In this document: positions 34,749 through 44,461 of the stretch, in pieces | How positions within the stretch are numbered: the stretch's first letter is position 1 | Layout: each line of letters opens with the position of its first letter | NCBI RefSeq assembly: GCF_963676685.1 | Contig: NC_092345.1 | Coordinates: forward strand, 75,071,960-75,135,959 | Reading direction: 5' to 3' | Source: Mytilus edulis | Taxonomy: Eukaryota > Mollusca > Bivalvia > Mytilida > Mytilidae | Length of the DNA: 64,000 nt | Made by a program: the position numbers and the translations under genes | Notes under the pieces: model-generated | What the model saw: only the letters and a program-made list of their open reading frames with translations | Databases searched by the model: none | What the model was told of the DNA's origin: nothing

Positions 34749-36615
34749 ATGAACAATCTAACGGAACTTAGACCTAGCGATTTACTTGTTCACTCGAGTT
34801 TTATAGATAGCCAATTTGATCCTTTTGATGATCTTCTTTCGTCACAAAGACAAACTAACATTACAATAGATGTTCCTTCCAACACAAGCAACATAAGCAA
34901 CGATACAAGCATAACAGAATCGATAATAAAATTTATCCAAGAAGAACTTTTATCTTTACCTAAAGACAGCTTTGTGTCTAAATTAATTGATAAATGCCAA
35001 AACGCTCACTGTGAAATTGACGACATTCGCTACGCACTTCTGGAAATTGCAAAATGTCAACATAACTTTCCATATCTGAATGCAACTCTTAAAAAGCGTC
35101 TTTGTCCTAGAAAACCAAACGGTGAATCAGTTGAAAACAAACTTGGTAGCGATTGCTATGCGCTTTATTTAGCATCACTCGGAGAATATACGGAAGATTT
35201 AAGATTAACACTTAATACTCGTTCGCATACGCAAAGTGCCCGAAAAATGTCTACAGCAGATGAAAATAACCAAACACATTCCAGCGAATTTTCTCAGAAC
35301 TTGTGTCTGAAAGAGTCTCTCGTGCGCATAGAAAGAGAAATTAATACATTGAAAGGCGACTACACTCAGGAAATCGAATATCTTAATAAAACAGTATCTG
35401 TATTAGTACGAGAAAACAAGCAACTGGTCAACGCTAACCAGAAAAACAATGACCGGTTACGGAACTTTCAGAATCAAATTTCATCCTTACGAGAAAACAA
35501 CGAAAACTTAGCTAAAACAGTAAACAACATGAGTGTCGTTACACATGAAGCGGAAATGACATGCAAATCAAATAAATTAGCAATTGAAAAAAGTTCAGGA
35601 ACTTTCCGAAACAAACTGGATGAATACGAAAACAGCATTCAACAGTTAACAACAGATGTAAACAAAATAAAAAACGACTTTAAAACAGTAAAACTAGACG
35701 TTAATGAACTACGTTCAAGCGTGAAATCTGAGTCATGTAGAATTAACCAGCTAAGTGATACAAGAGCGCAAGGCGTTGTAAGTCTGAAAACAAAGACAAA
35801 CATCATGAGTGATAAACTGAAAGAATTTGACGATGAACTCAAAAAAGTAAATATTGATTGTTGTTCTCATGCGAAGTCAATTAGTGATTTGCGAAAGCGT
35901 ATCATAAACACCGAGAAAGATGTCAAAGTCCTTGACAAGTCTACAAAATCGTACGCAGACATTCTAAAATCTAAATCGGAACAAGTTAAAGCTTCGGCTG
36001 AAGCATTAGATAATTGCAATGTGATCGAATCCGATTTGAGTCAGTCCAAAGAGCCAATTCAAAGGAATTCCATTAATGAACATTCCAATTCTCTAGTTGA
36101 CTCACACACAAAACACGTCAGATCCTCTGATGTTACGAATCTGTCCGTTTTAGTCAAAGACATACATGCACAAAGTAATATTGTTAATCCAGCTCCGTCT
36201 ACTTCAATAGAAAATAAAATCAAGAACACCAACAACAATATAACTGGAAATGAACAAAATACAAATATACAAGTGCATTTTCCGACTTCCATGTGTAATC
36301 CCACAACCGTTGACAATTTTCGTGGATTTGTTAAAAAAAACAAGACACCGTGTATCCAGATTCTACGTAGGTGGTATCGACAAACACAATTCATGTGAAG
36401 AATCTATGCGTGAATATCTCGCTGCAAGAGGTGTTAATGTAACACATTTAAGATATTTTGATAAACAAAATCGACGAACAGCTTCTGCACAACTTAATAT
36501 CGATGCTCAATGTGAAACCTTAATACGGGATCCGTCTTTTTGGCCTGAAGGCATTTTTCTAAAAGAATGGCTTCCATGGTCAGTTTTTCTATCTACAAAG
36601 ACCGAACATCCATAA
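34749..36615 (+). pseudogene. LINE-B ORF1, RNA-binding coiled-coil protein, with a -1/+1 shift at an A8 run
   Basis: The first frame (34749-36398, 549 codons) has a Gln/Asn/Lys-rich coiled coil (about residues 180-420). At A8 near 36331-36338 the conserved C-terminus leaves this frame. The other frame continues to 36615 with RFYVGGIDKHNS, REYLAARGVNVTHLRYF and FWPEGIFLKEWLPW, the usual C-terminal RNA-binding domain of such ORF1 proteins. The stop TAA (36613-36615) directly adjoins the ATG of ORF2. Whether the shift is a mutation, a sequencing error or programmed cannot be decided here. Confidence 0.8.
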
Positions 36616-39600
36616 ATGTCTTTAAACATAGCATGTTGGAACTGTCGCGGAATAATGTCCGCAGTACCATATCTACTAGAATTCTTAAATGATAATAAGA
36701 TTGATATTATTTGTTTATCTGAACATTGGCTTAGAAAATCACAATTCCACTTCCTTAATTCAATCGATAAACAAAACTATTTAGTATTTGGAAAATGCGC
36801 CGATGAACACTGCCCTGAAAAATACAGTTATAGCGCCCGTGGAGGTGTTGCGATTATGGTCTCTAAAACTTTATCTCCGTATGTCACAGAATTAGTAATT
36901 GATAGCAATAGGATATGTGGTATCGAACTTAAACTTCCTAATTTACCTAGTATATTTTTTCTGTCTATATACTTACCAGCAATTACACAACCCAACGAAG
37001 CATTCGTTAATGAACTTGAATACTTAATGGACACATACAAATCGTATTCGAACCACGGGACGGTGTATATTCTTGGTGATTTCAATTGCAAGATTGGTGG
37101 ACCCCGATATTCGTTTACTCAAGATCGTCGTAGTCAACTTCTTGAAAGTCTCCTTATTGACAATAACAGTATATCATTACATGTTCAGGACTTTGCCAAA
37201 GGTCCGGTATGTACATTTCAATCTTATGAGGATGGTCCTAAAACAGGGATAGATCACATAGTCACAAATAACGAAAATACACGAGATATTTACAATGTGT
37301 TTGTCCCAGACGAAAGCATATTTAACGTTTCTGATCACAAGCCTATCGCGTGTACTTTACTAATCGAACAATGTCGTGCTGATAGTGACAACTTATACGA
37401 AAGTGTTATGGCTGACAAAGTATCGTGGACCAAAGCGTTAGAAATGAATTCAGTTAATGACTATTCATTTGCAGTCTCACAATTTTTATGGTCTGTTCAA
37501 ATGCCGTCACTACCAGCGACCAAAGAAGATATCGAGCTCTACTATAAGACTATTATAGTTGCTGTTCAAAAAGCTGACAAAGAAACACTCCCACATAAGC
37601 AATTTGTGAAACATATAAAGCCTTATTGGACGAAAGTCGTAGATCTATCACACAAAACAATGCTAAATAAGCGCAGTTTATGGATACTGAACGGAAAAGT
37701 TCACGATAGAAGCGATCAGTTCTTTGCTGATTACAAACATGCAAAACGGACTTTCAGAAATGAAATGGATAAAGCTTACAACGAACATATTATGAACATT
37801 GCCAACAGAATGGAAGAGTCTATCGACAATGATCAAAGATATGTATGGTCGGTCTTAAAAAGCAGACGTAAACAGAAAACTTTTTGTCGTGAACTAAACT
37901 TAAATGGAATAACTCATACAAACGAAAGTGAAATATGCGAAGCATGGGCGGACCATTTTGAATCCATTTTTCAGTTTGATAGCAAGCTAACAAATTCAGC
38001 AAACATAAATTTGGTAAAACATGAAGTGAATAAAATACGACAAACGCAGAAGGAAATCAAAGCTCCAATCAACCCATTTGAGTTTGAAGAAATTTCCAAC
38101 ATTTGTAAAAGTTTATGTAACAACAAATCTACAGGTTTAGACAACGTTTCATATGAGCATATAAAATATGGTGGTAAAACATTGCAAAAACACTTATGCA
38201 ATCTATTCAACCTAATAATACAAACACGTTATACTCCTCTAGATTGGAAAACAAGTGTAATTATACCGTTATTCAAAGGTGGAAATAAAAACAAAACTGA
38301 TCCCAATTCGTACCGCGGTATATCGTTAACAAGTTGTATCGCCAAGATATTCGAAAAGTCTCTTTATCCTCGATTCGACTCCTTGCACATAAAGTTTCCA
38401 CATCAATCTCAGATGGCATACCAAAAGGAATTATCAAGTATTCATGCTTCATTTAACTTACAAGAACCGATTCGTCATTATATTGAACGTAACAGTGATG
38501 TTATTGTTGTGCTGTTAGATAGCACGAAAGCTTTCGACACCGTATGGCATGATGCATTGTTATATAAACTACATAAATATGGAGTTACCGGTGATTTATG
38601 GCTGCTCATAGATGAAATATACAGTGACATGCGTAGTTCTGTACTGTTCAATGGTAGGCTATCTCGTTGGTTTGAACTGAAACGAGGCGTTCGCCAAGGT
38701 GGCATCTTATCCGCCCTGTTATATTTAGTATACATAAACGATCTTTTGTGCGACATTGAAGACTCTAAATTGGGATGCGTTCTTCTAGATATCAGTGTAA
38801 GCAGCTCTGTTCAAGCCGACGACATTGCGTTACTCTCAACAACAGAAAAAGGAATGCAACAACTTATTAACATTTGTCAGACATATAGCGAGAAGTGGGC
38901 ATTCAAGTTTTCTCCGACTAAAAGCAACGTCTTACGTTATTCAAAGAAGAACAAGAATGTTACAAGCAATCTAACTTTGTATAATGACATCATACCACTC
39001 GTGACGTCTGCCAAACATGTCGGTATTCTTCTGAACTGTAAATTTAGATCAATGGACCAGACGTTGAATGCTTGTAGAGTGTTGCGATCAACTGCTCTTT
39101 CAGTTCTAAATTCTGGAATTCATCCATCAATTTTAAACCCTTTGACGTGTTCCAAGATAATACTTCAAATATGCTACAGCAAAGCTCTATATGGTTGTGA
39201 GTTATGGAACAATTTGACTCAAACAGAACTTACGATGTTAGAAAGATCTCACAGATTTGTGTGTAAAATTATTCAAGGGCTTCCAAAACGAACCCGTTCT
39301 GACAAGTGTACAAGTCTTCTAGGTTGGTTTTCAGTTGAAAGCATTATCAACAGATGTAAACTTTTATTTTTTGGTAGACTATGTAGGTTAAAGTCTTCTG
39401 CGTTACCAAAACGAATAATGATAAGCAGACTTATGGAATTCAAACATAAATGTGTTCCAAAACAACTTGGTTTTATACCTGACATCTATAAAGCAGCCAA
39501 AAAATATAACATTACAGATTATATTGTTAATTTTGCAAATACTGGTTCTTTCCCATCAAAAAAACTTTGGTCAATTATTGTAAATCAGAATATAAATGCA

Positions 39601-40068
39601 AGTGAAGAAACATGGTGGTCTTACCGAATTTCATGCGATAATGACTTTTATATGTTTAGACATATTCATTCTGCAATCAAACCGCATAAAGCATGGACAA
39701 TTGCGAAACAGTTTCCCGAACTTCGTGTCTCCGCCAAGTATGTGATTGACTTATGTTCTATAGTACGCTACGAAGATGAACATTTACTTTGCGACAAATG
39801 TGGAAAGTTCTTCTTGAATATCGTTGAACACTTACTGGTATCCTGTGATTTTATTCAAGACAAAAGAGATGATCTATGGGAAGACATTATTAACATTAAT
39901 CCCATTCAGTTCAGTGTTTATATGGACAGTCTTTCGGCACATGAATTCACAACAACAATTCTCTCTTGCAATACGTCATATGAATTAGAAAATGATGAAT
40001 TAACTTTTTTCTCTAAGACTTGTGTTCGTCACGTTGAAACAATCTGCAGAGATTTCTACAATCGATAG
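36616..40068 (+). CDS. LINE-B ORF2, endonuclease and reverse transcriptase, intact
   Basis: 1150 codons without a stop. It starts LNIACWNCRG, followed by LSEHWL, LGDFNCKIG (about 155) and SDHKPIA (about 240), the motifs of an APE-type endonuclease. The reverse transcriptase has LLDSTKAFDTVWH (Asp about 635), RGVRQGGILSALLY and QADD (about 733-736). A Cys/His motif CDKCGKFFLNIVEHLLVSC lies near 1059-1077. All catalytic residues expected for target-primed reverse transcription are present. The ATG overlaps no other start and follows the ORF1 stop at once (TAAATG). Confidence 0.93.
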   Translation: MSLNIACWNCRGIMSAVPYLLEFLNDNKIDIICLSEHWLRKSQFHFLNSIDKQNYLVFGKCADEHCPEKYSYSARGGVAIMVSKTLSPYVTELVIDSNRICGIELKLPNLPSIFFLSIYLPAITQPNEAFVNELEYLMDTYKSYSNHGTVYILGDFNCKIGGPRYSFTQDRRSQLLESLLIDNNSISLHVQDFAKGPVCTFQSYEDGPKTGIDHIVTNNENTRDIYNVFVPDESIFNVSDHKPIACTLLIEQCRADSDNLYESVMADKVSWTKALEMNSVNDYSFAVSQFLWSVQMPSLPATKEDIELYYKTIIVAVQKADKETLPHKQFVKHIKPYWTKVVDLSHKTMLNKRSLWILNGKVHDRSDQFFADYKHAKRTFRNEMDKAYNEHIMNIANRMEESIDNDQRYVWSVLKSRRKQKTFCRELNLNGITHTNESEICEAWADHFESIFQFDSKLTNSANINLVKHEVNKIRQTQKEIKAPINPFEFEEISNICKSLCNNKSTGLDNVSYEHIKYGGKTLQKHLCNLFNLIIQTRYTPLDWKTSVIIPLFKGGNKNKTDPNSYRGISLTSCIAKIFEKSLYPRFDSLHIKFPHQSQMAYQKELSSIHASFNLQEPIRHYIERNSDVIVVLLDSTKAFDTVWHDALLYKLHKYGVTGDLWLLIDEIYSDMRSSVLFNGRLSRWFELKRGVRQGGILSALLYLVYINDLLCDIEDSKLGCVLLDISVSSSVQADDIALLSTTEKGMQQLINICQTYSEKWAFKFSPTKSNVLRYSKKNKNVTSNLTLYNDIIPLVTSAKHVGILLNCKFRSMDQTLNACRVLRSTALSVLNSGIHPSILNPLTCSKIILQICYSKALYGCELWNNLTQTELTMLERSHRFVCKIIQGLPKRTRSDKCTSLLGWFSVESIINRCKLLFFGRLCRLKSSALPKRIMISRLMEFKHKCVPKQLGFIPDIYKAAKKYNITDYIVNFANTGSFPSKKLWSIIVNQNINASEETWWSYRISCDNDFYMFRHIHSAIKPHKAWTIAKQFPELRVSAKYVIDLCSIVRYEDEHLLCDKCGKFFLNIVEHLLVSCDFIQDKRDDLWEDIININPIQFSVYMDSLSAHEFTTTILSCNTSYELENDELTFFSKTCVRHVETICRDFYNR

Positions 40069-40221
40069 AAGATGTGTCCGTTACCGATATTATAGACAGT
40101 GCTAATTTTTTTTCTCATATTAACTTTAAACGGTGACTTTAATTCTTTGTTTTTTGTAATTTTCTGATTTATATATTTCATGTACACCAAATCTCTATAA
40201 TAGAGGAAATAAAGTTATATA

Positions 40222-43215
40222 TATCTAAAAATAAACCTTGATTATACCAAATATCACCTAAACCTATACTGTGCAACTCATTTTTAATAAAATACAACCA
40301 ATTTATCTTATTATTTGGACATTTTTGTAAATCGTCATATAAAAAACAGTAACAGTTTTTCAAAATACAGTTTGTAGTACATAACAGCTTAAACCAGTAT
40401 TTAAAAATTCGACATTTTCTGGTGCAATAATGGTAATCTACCTAGCTCATAGTACACCATGACATTACTAGTAGAGCTTTTTACTTTCATAATATTTTTA
40501 CAATAGCCCAGATGTATCCTTTCTATAGCTGGTGCCTTGTGAGCACCCCAAATTTCACAACCATAACAAAGTACACTGTTTATATAAGTATCAAAAAGTG
40601 AAAGTAGAGTTACAAAATTCAAATATATATCCTTTACATTTCTCCTTAAGGCAAACACAGCTTTTCTACCCTGTTCTGAGAGTTTCTGCTGTAACACATT
40701 ATATTTACCATTAAAATTCAACAAAATACCAAGATAACTAAACTTATCTACAACTTCTATTTCCTGGTTATTATAATACCATTTTTCATTGCCATGTATT
40801 TTTCCACCCTTTCTAAAAACAACAATTTTCGTTTTTGCTATATTCACACTAAGTGACCATTTAGAAGTATAATCATACAAAGTATCAAGTAACGTTTGTA
40901 ATCCAGATACAGTTTCTGAAAAAATAACCATATCGTCAGCGTACATTAGTAAAAATAAATTTAGTTCCTTCATCTCATAAGGAATAGAGTCACTATTTAT
41001 AAAAGCCATTTCACAATCATTGACATACATAGAAAAAAATATCGGTGATAATACTTCACCTTGCATCAAACCTACTTCATTAGTAAAATAATCAGAATTG
41101 AACCCATCAACACTTACACAAGAAGTGACATTAGAATACATAGCTTTGATAACCATTAAAAATTTACCTTGTATACCAATTTTTGATAGTTTATACCATA
41201 ACATATATCTTTGAACAGTGTCAAAAGCTTTTGTGTAGTCTACAAAACAACAATAAAAACGATTTTTGGCTGATAAAGATTTGAAAATTAATGATGTAAG
41301 AGCAAAAATAGCATCTACTGTACCCAGACCGGGGCGAAAGCCGAACTGGGCATCGGTCACAATATCAAATGTTTCCGACCAGTCTATTAAACGTTGATTA
41401 AGAACAGACGTAAATAACTTTCCAAAATTACTGACTAAACTAATCCCTCTGTAGTTGTTCGGATCAAGCACATTAACCCTTCTTGAATATAGGAATAAGT
41501 ATGGCTTTTGCCCAATCCGTAGGGAAAATTCCGGACTGTAAAATTCCATTAAAAATGTACAGTAATACAGGCATAAACACATCTTTGTATTCAATAAAAT
41601 ATTCGTTAAGAATTCCATCAACTCCATGACTTTTATCACGTTTAAGGTTACGAATAGCTTTCAAAATGTCATTTTCTGTAATTTCTCTATCAAGTTCCTC
41701 ATATACGCATTCACCATCAGTGTTATTAAATTGGCTGTCGTCCAGTACAGCATCTGTGTCTGATGAGCACAATGACTTAAAATGTTCATGGAACAACTTT
41801 AATGGTACAGCATGTTTAGGAGACGCTTTTCTTTTAAATTTCTTGTAAAATAATTTAGGGTTTGTAAGTCTCATTATGTCTAGCATGTTTCCTTCAGTGC
41901 GCATATACTCTTGTTTCAAGCGACGTTCTAGTGTTTTATAGCCCTTTTTCGCTCGGATTAAATTACTATGGTTTAGTTGCGATTTTAGTCTATTAAATAT
42001 ATTTAAACAGTTTATATAGCGGCGATGAAGGTCTTTACACTGGGCGTTGAACCAAGGTTTATCATCACAAATGTTAGATCTGCAAGATTTAAAATTGATT
42101 GTCCTCTTTTTAAAAAATGGTGCCATAATGTCATTTAACGTACTAGTGAATTCGTCCAACGAATTGTCGAGTAATTGCTGCCCATCAAAGTCAATCCGTT
42201 CACGACACATATTTATCTTTTCCATATTATTCAGGAAACAATCTCTACATTGTTCTTTTAATTCATCATTCCATTTAAATTTGTCCTGCGACAGTTTCTC
42301 TCTGTTTTCACCATCCGGGAACCGAGTTGAATTTTGTTTGTTACACAGTAATGAAAGTTGTATATGTAGAAATGCGTGGTCGGAAAAAGTTGTAAAATTA
42401 GACACAATAAGTTGACGCACTATCGGGAAAAGTGACACTGGGACTAATAGGTAGTCTATAACGCTCATTCCATTCGCACCACAAAATGTAAAATCATTGG
42501 CAAAACCATTTTTATGCCGGCCATTCAATATTCTCAAACCCGAGGCTTTACATAGCGAGATAAGTTTTGGACCATAGCAGTTTGTATTGTTGTCCGGATT
42601 ATTTCTTACATTGAGTTCTATATCAGCAGAATAATCAAAAATATCATCAAGTCTATTCCTTATAGTAATATGAATACTATCGTTACTCACAAAATCATCT
42701 ATTGCCCCAGTTCGACTGTTTGTATCACCCAAAAGTATAACATCACCAAGTGAAGAGTAAAGTTCAATGCTATTTTCTAAATCAACAAATAAATCACAAT
42801 TATAAAGTTTATAAAAATTTGATCTGACAGGGGGTATATAAACGCAGGCAATAAATAAGTTTTTATCACTTGTAACAATATCCTTTTCAATATTCAACCA
42901 TATAATTGTATCATGAATACATGTTTCGATAGATATTTTATTAGAAAAACACTCTTTTATTAAAATTACAATACCTCCTCCTTGAATAGATTTAGACTTG
43001 CGTCTAGCATACAAAAAACAATCATAACCAGGAATAGACAAAGTAAAATCATTTTTAAACCAACATTCTGTAAGAAAAACTATATCATATGTGCAAATAA
43101 AATTCAAAAATGCAATGTTATCAAGTTTATTTTGAATACCACCATTCACGTTCCAAGAAATTACTTTCAAATTGTCACAGTTTTTTGAATGAGACACAAA
43201 ACCTCCAACGCTATC
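40222..43215 (-). pseudogene. LINE-A ORF2, right copy (endonuclease, RT; frameshifted, C-terminus cut)
   Basis: It follows ORF1 after a single in-frame TAG (43216-43218) and has no ATG near its start. The endonuclease begins NLKVISWNVNGG and has LTECWF and LLGDTNSRTG. One extra A near 41475 (CATTAACCC instead of CATTACCC in the left copy) splits the RT into 41473-43197 and 40401-41639. The C-terminal part ends at 40222, where LINE-B begins. Only three differences from the left copy were seen: 40866, about 41475 and 42739. Confidence 0.88.
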
Positions 43216-43758
43216 CTAGTCTTCTTTGGTAGTACCCTGCTTCTCGTCAGTTTGATGAGTTGTCTTGTCAGTACATATATCTACCTCGATCTTCCCATTC
43301 GGTATCTGAGTTTCCATTTTCGGTAAGAATTGTTTGTGCTTAATCTGATCGAAAAGCTCGTTATTTATATACAGTTTATCTCTGATCATCACTGCTTTAG
43401 CTTGTTGAGCACGAGCCTCTCTTTGAATTGGGAGCAATTGTTTTCTTTTAGCGAGCACATCTGGTGTATACTGTACACTGAGACCGAACGGAGAGCTCTT
43501 CAATTTGTAAGCAGATGACTTCACTACCTCACGCTGTTTAAAATTGTCAAAAGTTGCAATTATTGGCCTTGGCTTGAATTTGCTATTCATACATCGAACG
43601 CTGCGGAAATTAATATTTGTTTTAACATCCATTTCATCGCGAACAAAACCACTCAGCAGATTTTGGACATCCTCACCTGGCATGTCCACAATACCGTAGA
43701 ATATTAGATTGTTTTTTGTAGCCTCATATTGCAAATCAGACACGGTTGACTTTAACTC
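43216..43758 (-). pseudogene. LINE-A ORF1, 5'-truncated
   Basis: The frame is open up to the junction with the 90-bp target duplication (43760), so the start is lost. It encodes SDLQYEATKNNLIFYGIVDM, the usual transition from coiled coil to RNA-binding domain in LINE ORF1, then IRSVRCM-like and PRPIIATFDNFKQREVV segments. The C-terminal 45 residues are Lys/Thr/Gln-rich. It ends with TAG and is in the same frame as ORF2. Confidence 0.85.
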
Positions 43759-43759
43759 G

Positions 43760-43849
43760 CTATGATGTCATTTTCTATTTTTATTTGCCAATAACTTTAT
43801 GTAAATAACTTCATTGGAAATTTGCCAATATAAAATGTTGCTGATGAAG
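43760..43849. repeat. Right 90-bp target duplication of LINE-A
   Basis: Identical to 30934-31023. From here the host repeat continues with GTTTTATACAATAAACAATG, as in the uninterrupted relative at 8165. Confidence 0.8.
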
Positions 43850-44461
43850 TTTTTTTTATTGTTTTATACAATAAACAATGTATATTCACTTTTACTACCA
43901 ACCAATCTTTACCATTCAGTGATAACAAGCACTTTATTTTACATTTTAATATTTTATGATGTATTTAAAAGAGTAGTTATTGTTGCAAACTCCATTAGAA
44001 ATTTGAATTGATATCATTTTTGGAAAAAGGGAAACGGGGATGTGAAAAAAAAGGGGGGGGGGGGGGTTTAAATTTTTCTCATTTCAGATTTCATAAATAA
44101 AAAGAAAATTTCTTCAAACATTTTTTTGAGAGGATTAATATTCAACAGCATAGTGAATTGCTCAAAGGCAAAAAAAAAACTTTTAAGTTCATTAGACCAC
44201 ATTCATTCTGTGTCAGAAACCTATGCTGTGTCAACTATTTAATTTTAGATTTAAAAAGTTTGAAGAAGAAATCTTTAATTGATTTGTAAAATCTTGACAT
44301 TTGTTTTGTGTAAAAAAAAACCATGTAATGTCAAAAATTTGATCACAATCCAAATTCAGAGCTGTATCACGCTTGAATGTTTTGTCCATACTTGCCCCAA
44401 CTGTTCAGGGTTCGACCTCTGCGGTCGTATAATGCTGCGCCCTGCGGAGCACCTGTTTTTT

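Larger units (their letters stand above)
34483..40221 (+). mobile_element. LINE-B, non-LTR retrotransposon, near full length
   Basis: A + strand element with an untranslated leader (34483-34748, starting in an A run), ORF1, ORF2 and a short 3' part ending AATAAAGTTATATATA without a long poly(A). It is bounded exactly by duplicated LINE-A sequence: 31681-34482 on the left equals 40222-43024 on the right. Its ORFs differ clearly from LINE-A, so it is another family, of the jockey/CR1 type. ORF2 is intact, which suggests recent activity. Confidence 0.88.
31024..43759 (-). mobile_element. LINE-A, non-LTR retrotransposon, 5'-truncated, split by LINE-B
   Basis: In its own orientation (- strand) it starts inside ORF1 at 43759, continues through ORF2 to 40222, is interrupted by LINE-B, and continues from 34482 to a short A-rich end at 31024. 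Identical 90-bp direct repeats flank it. The piece 40222-43024 is present again as 31681-34482. ORF2 has an APE-type endonuclease, a reverse transcriptase with YADD and a C-terminal CCHC motif. The clade is in the CR1/L2/jockey range but is not assigned further. It is dead by frameshifts. Confidence 0.88.
29440..44461 (+). repeat. GGTCGTATATTG-family repeat, second copy, split by LINE-A (outer layer of nest 2)
   Basis: The left part 29440-31023 has a TATACGACCGC/GGTCGTATA inverted start, (CGT)n, tandem GGAAGGTTGGGATTG units and ATTGCACA palindromes. The right part 43760-44461 has GTATATTCACTTTTACTACC, ATTAGACCACATTCATTC and a terminal GACCTCTGCGGTCGTATAA. The right part matches the tail of the copy at 6630-8450, which is uninterrupted there. 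A G14 run is at 44053-44066. The terminal hairpin-like GCTGCGCCCTGCGGAGC and the lack of coding suggest a non-autonomous rolling-circle element, but this is inference. Confidence 0.75.

Noticed and set aside
44053-44066. G14 run as a possible G-quadruplex or regulatory site
   Set aside because: It is a homopolymer inside a repeat tail and such runs are also error-prone; nothing around it suggests a promoter.
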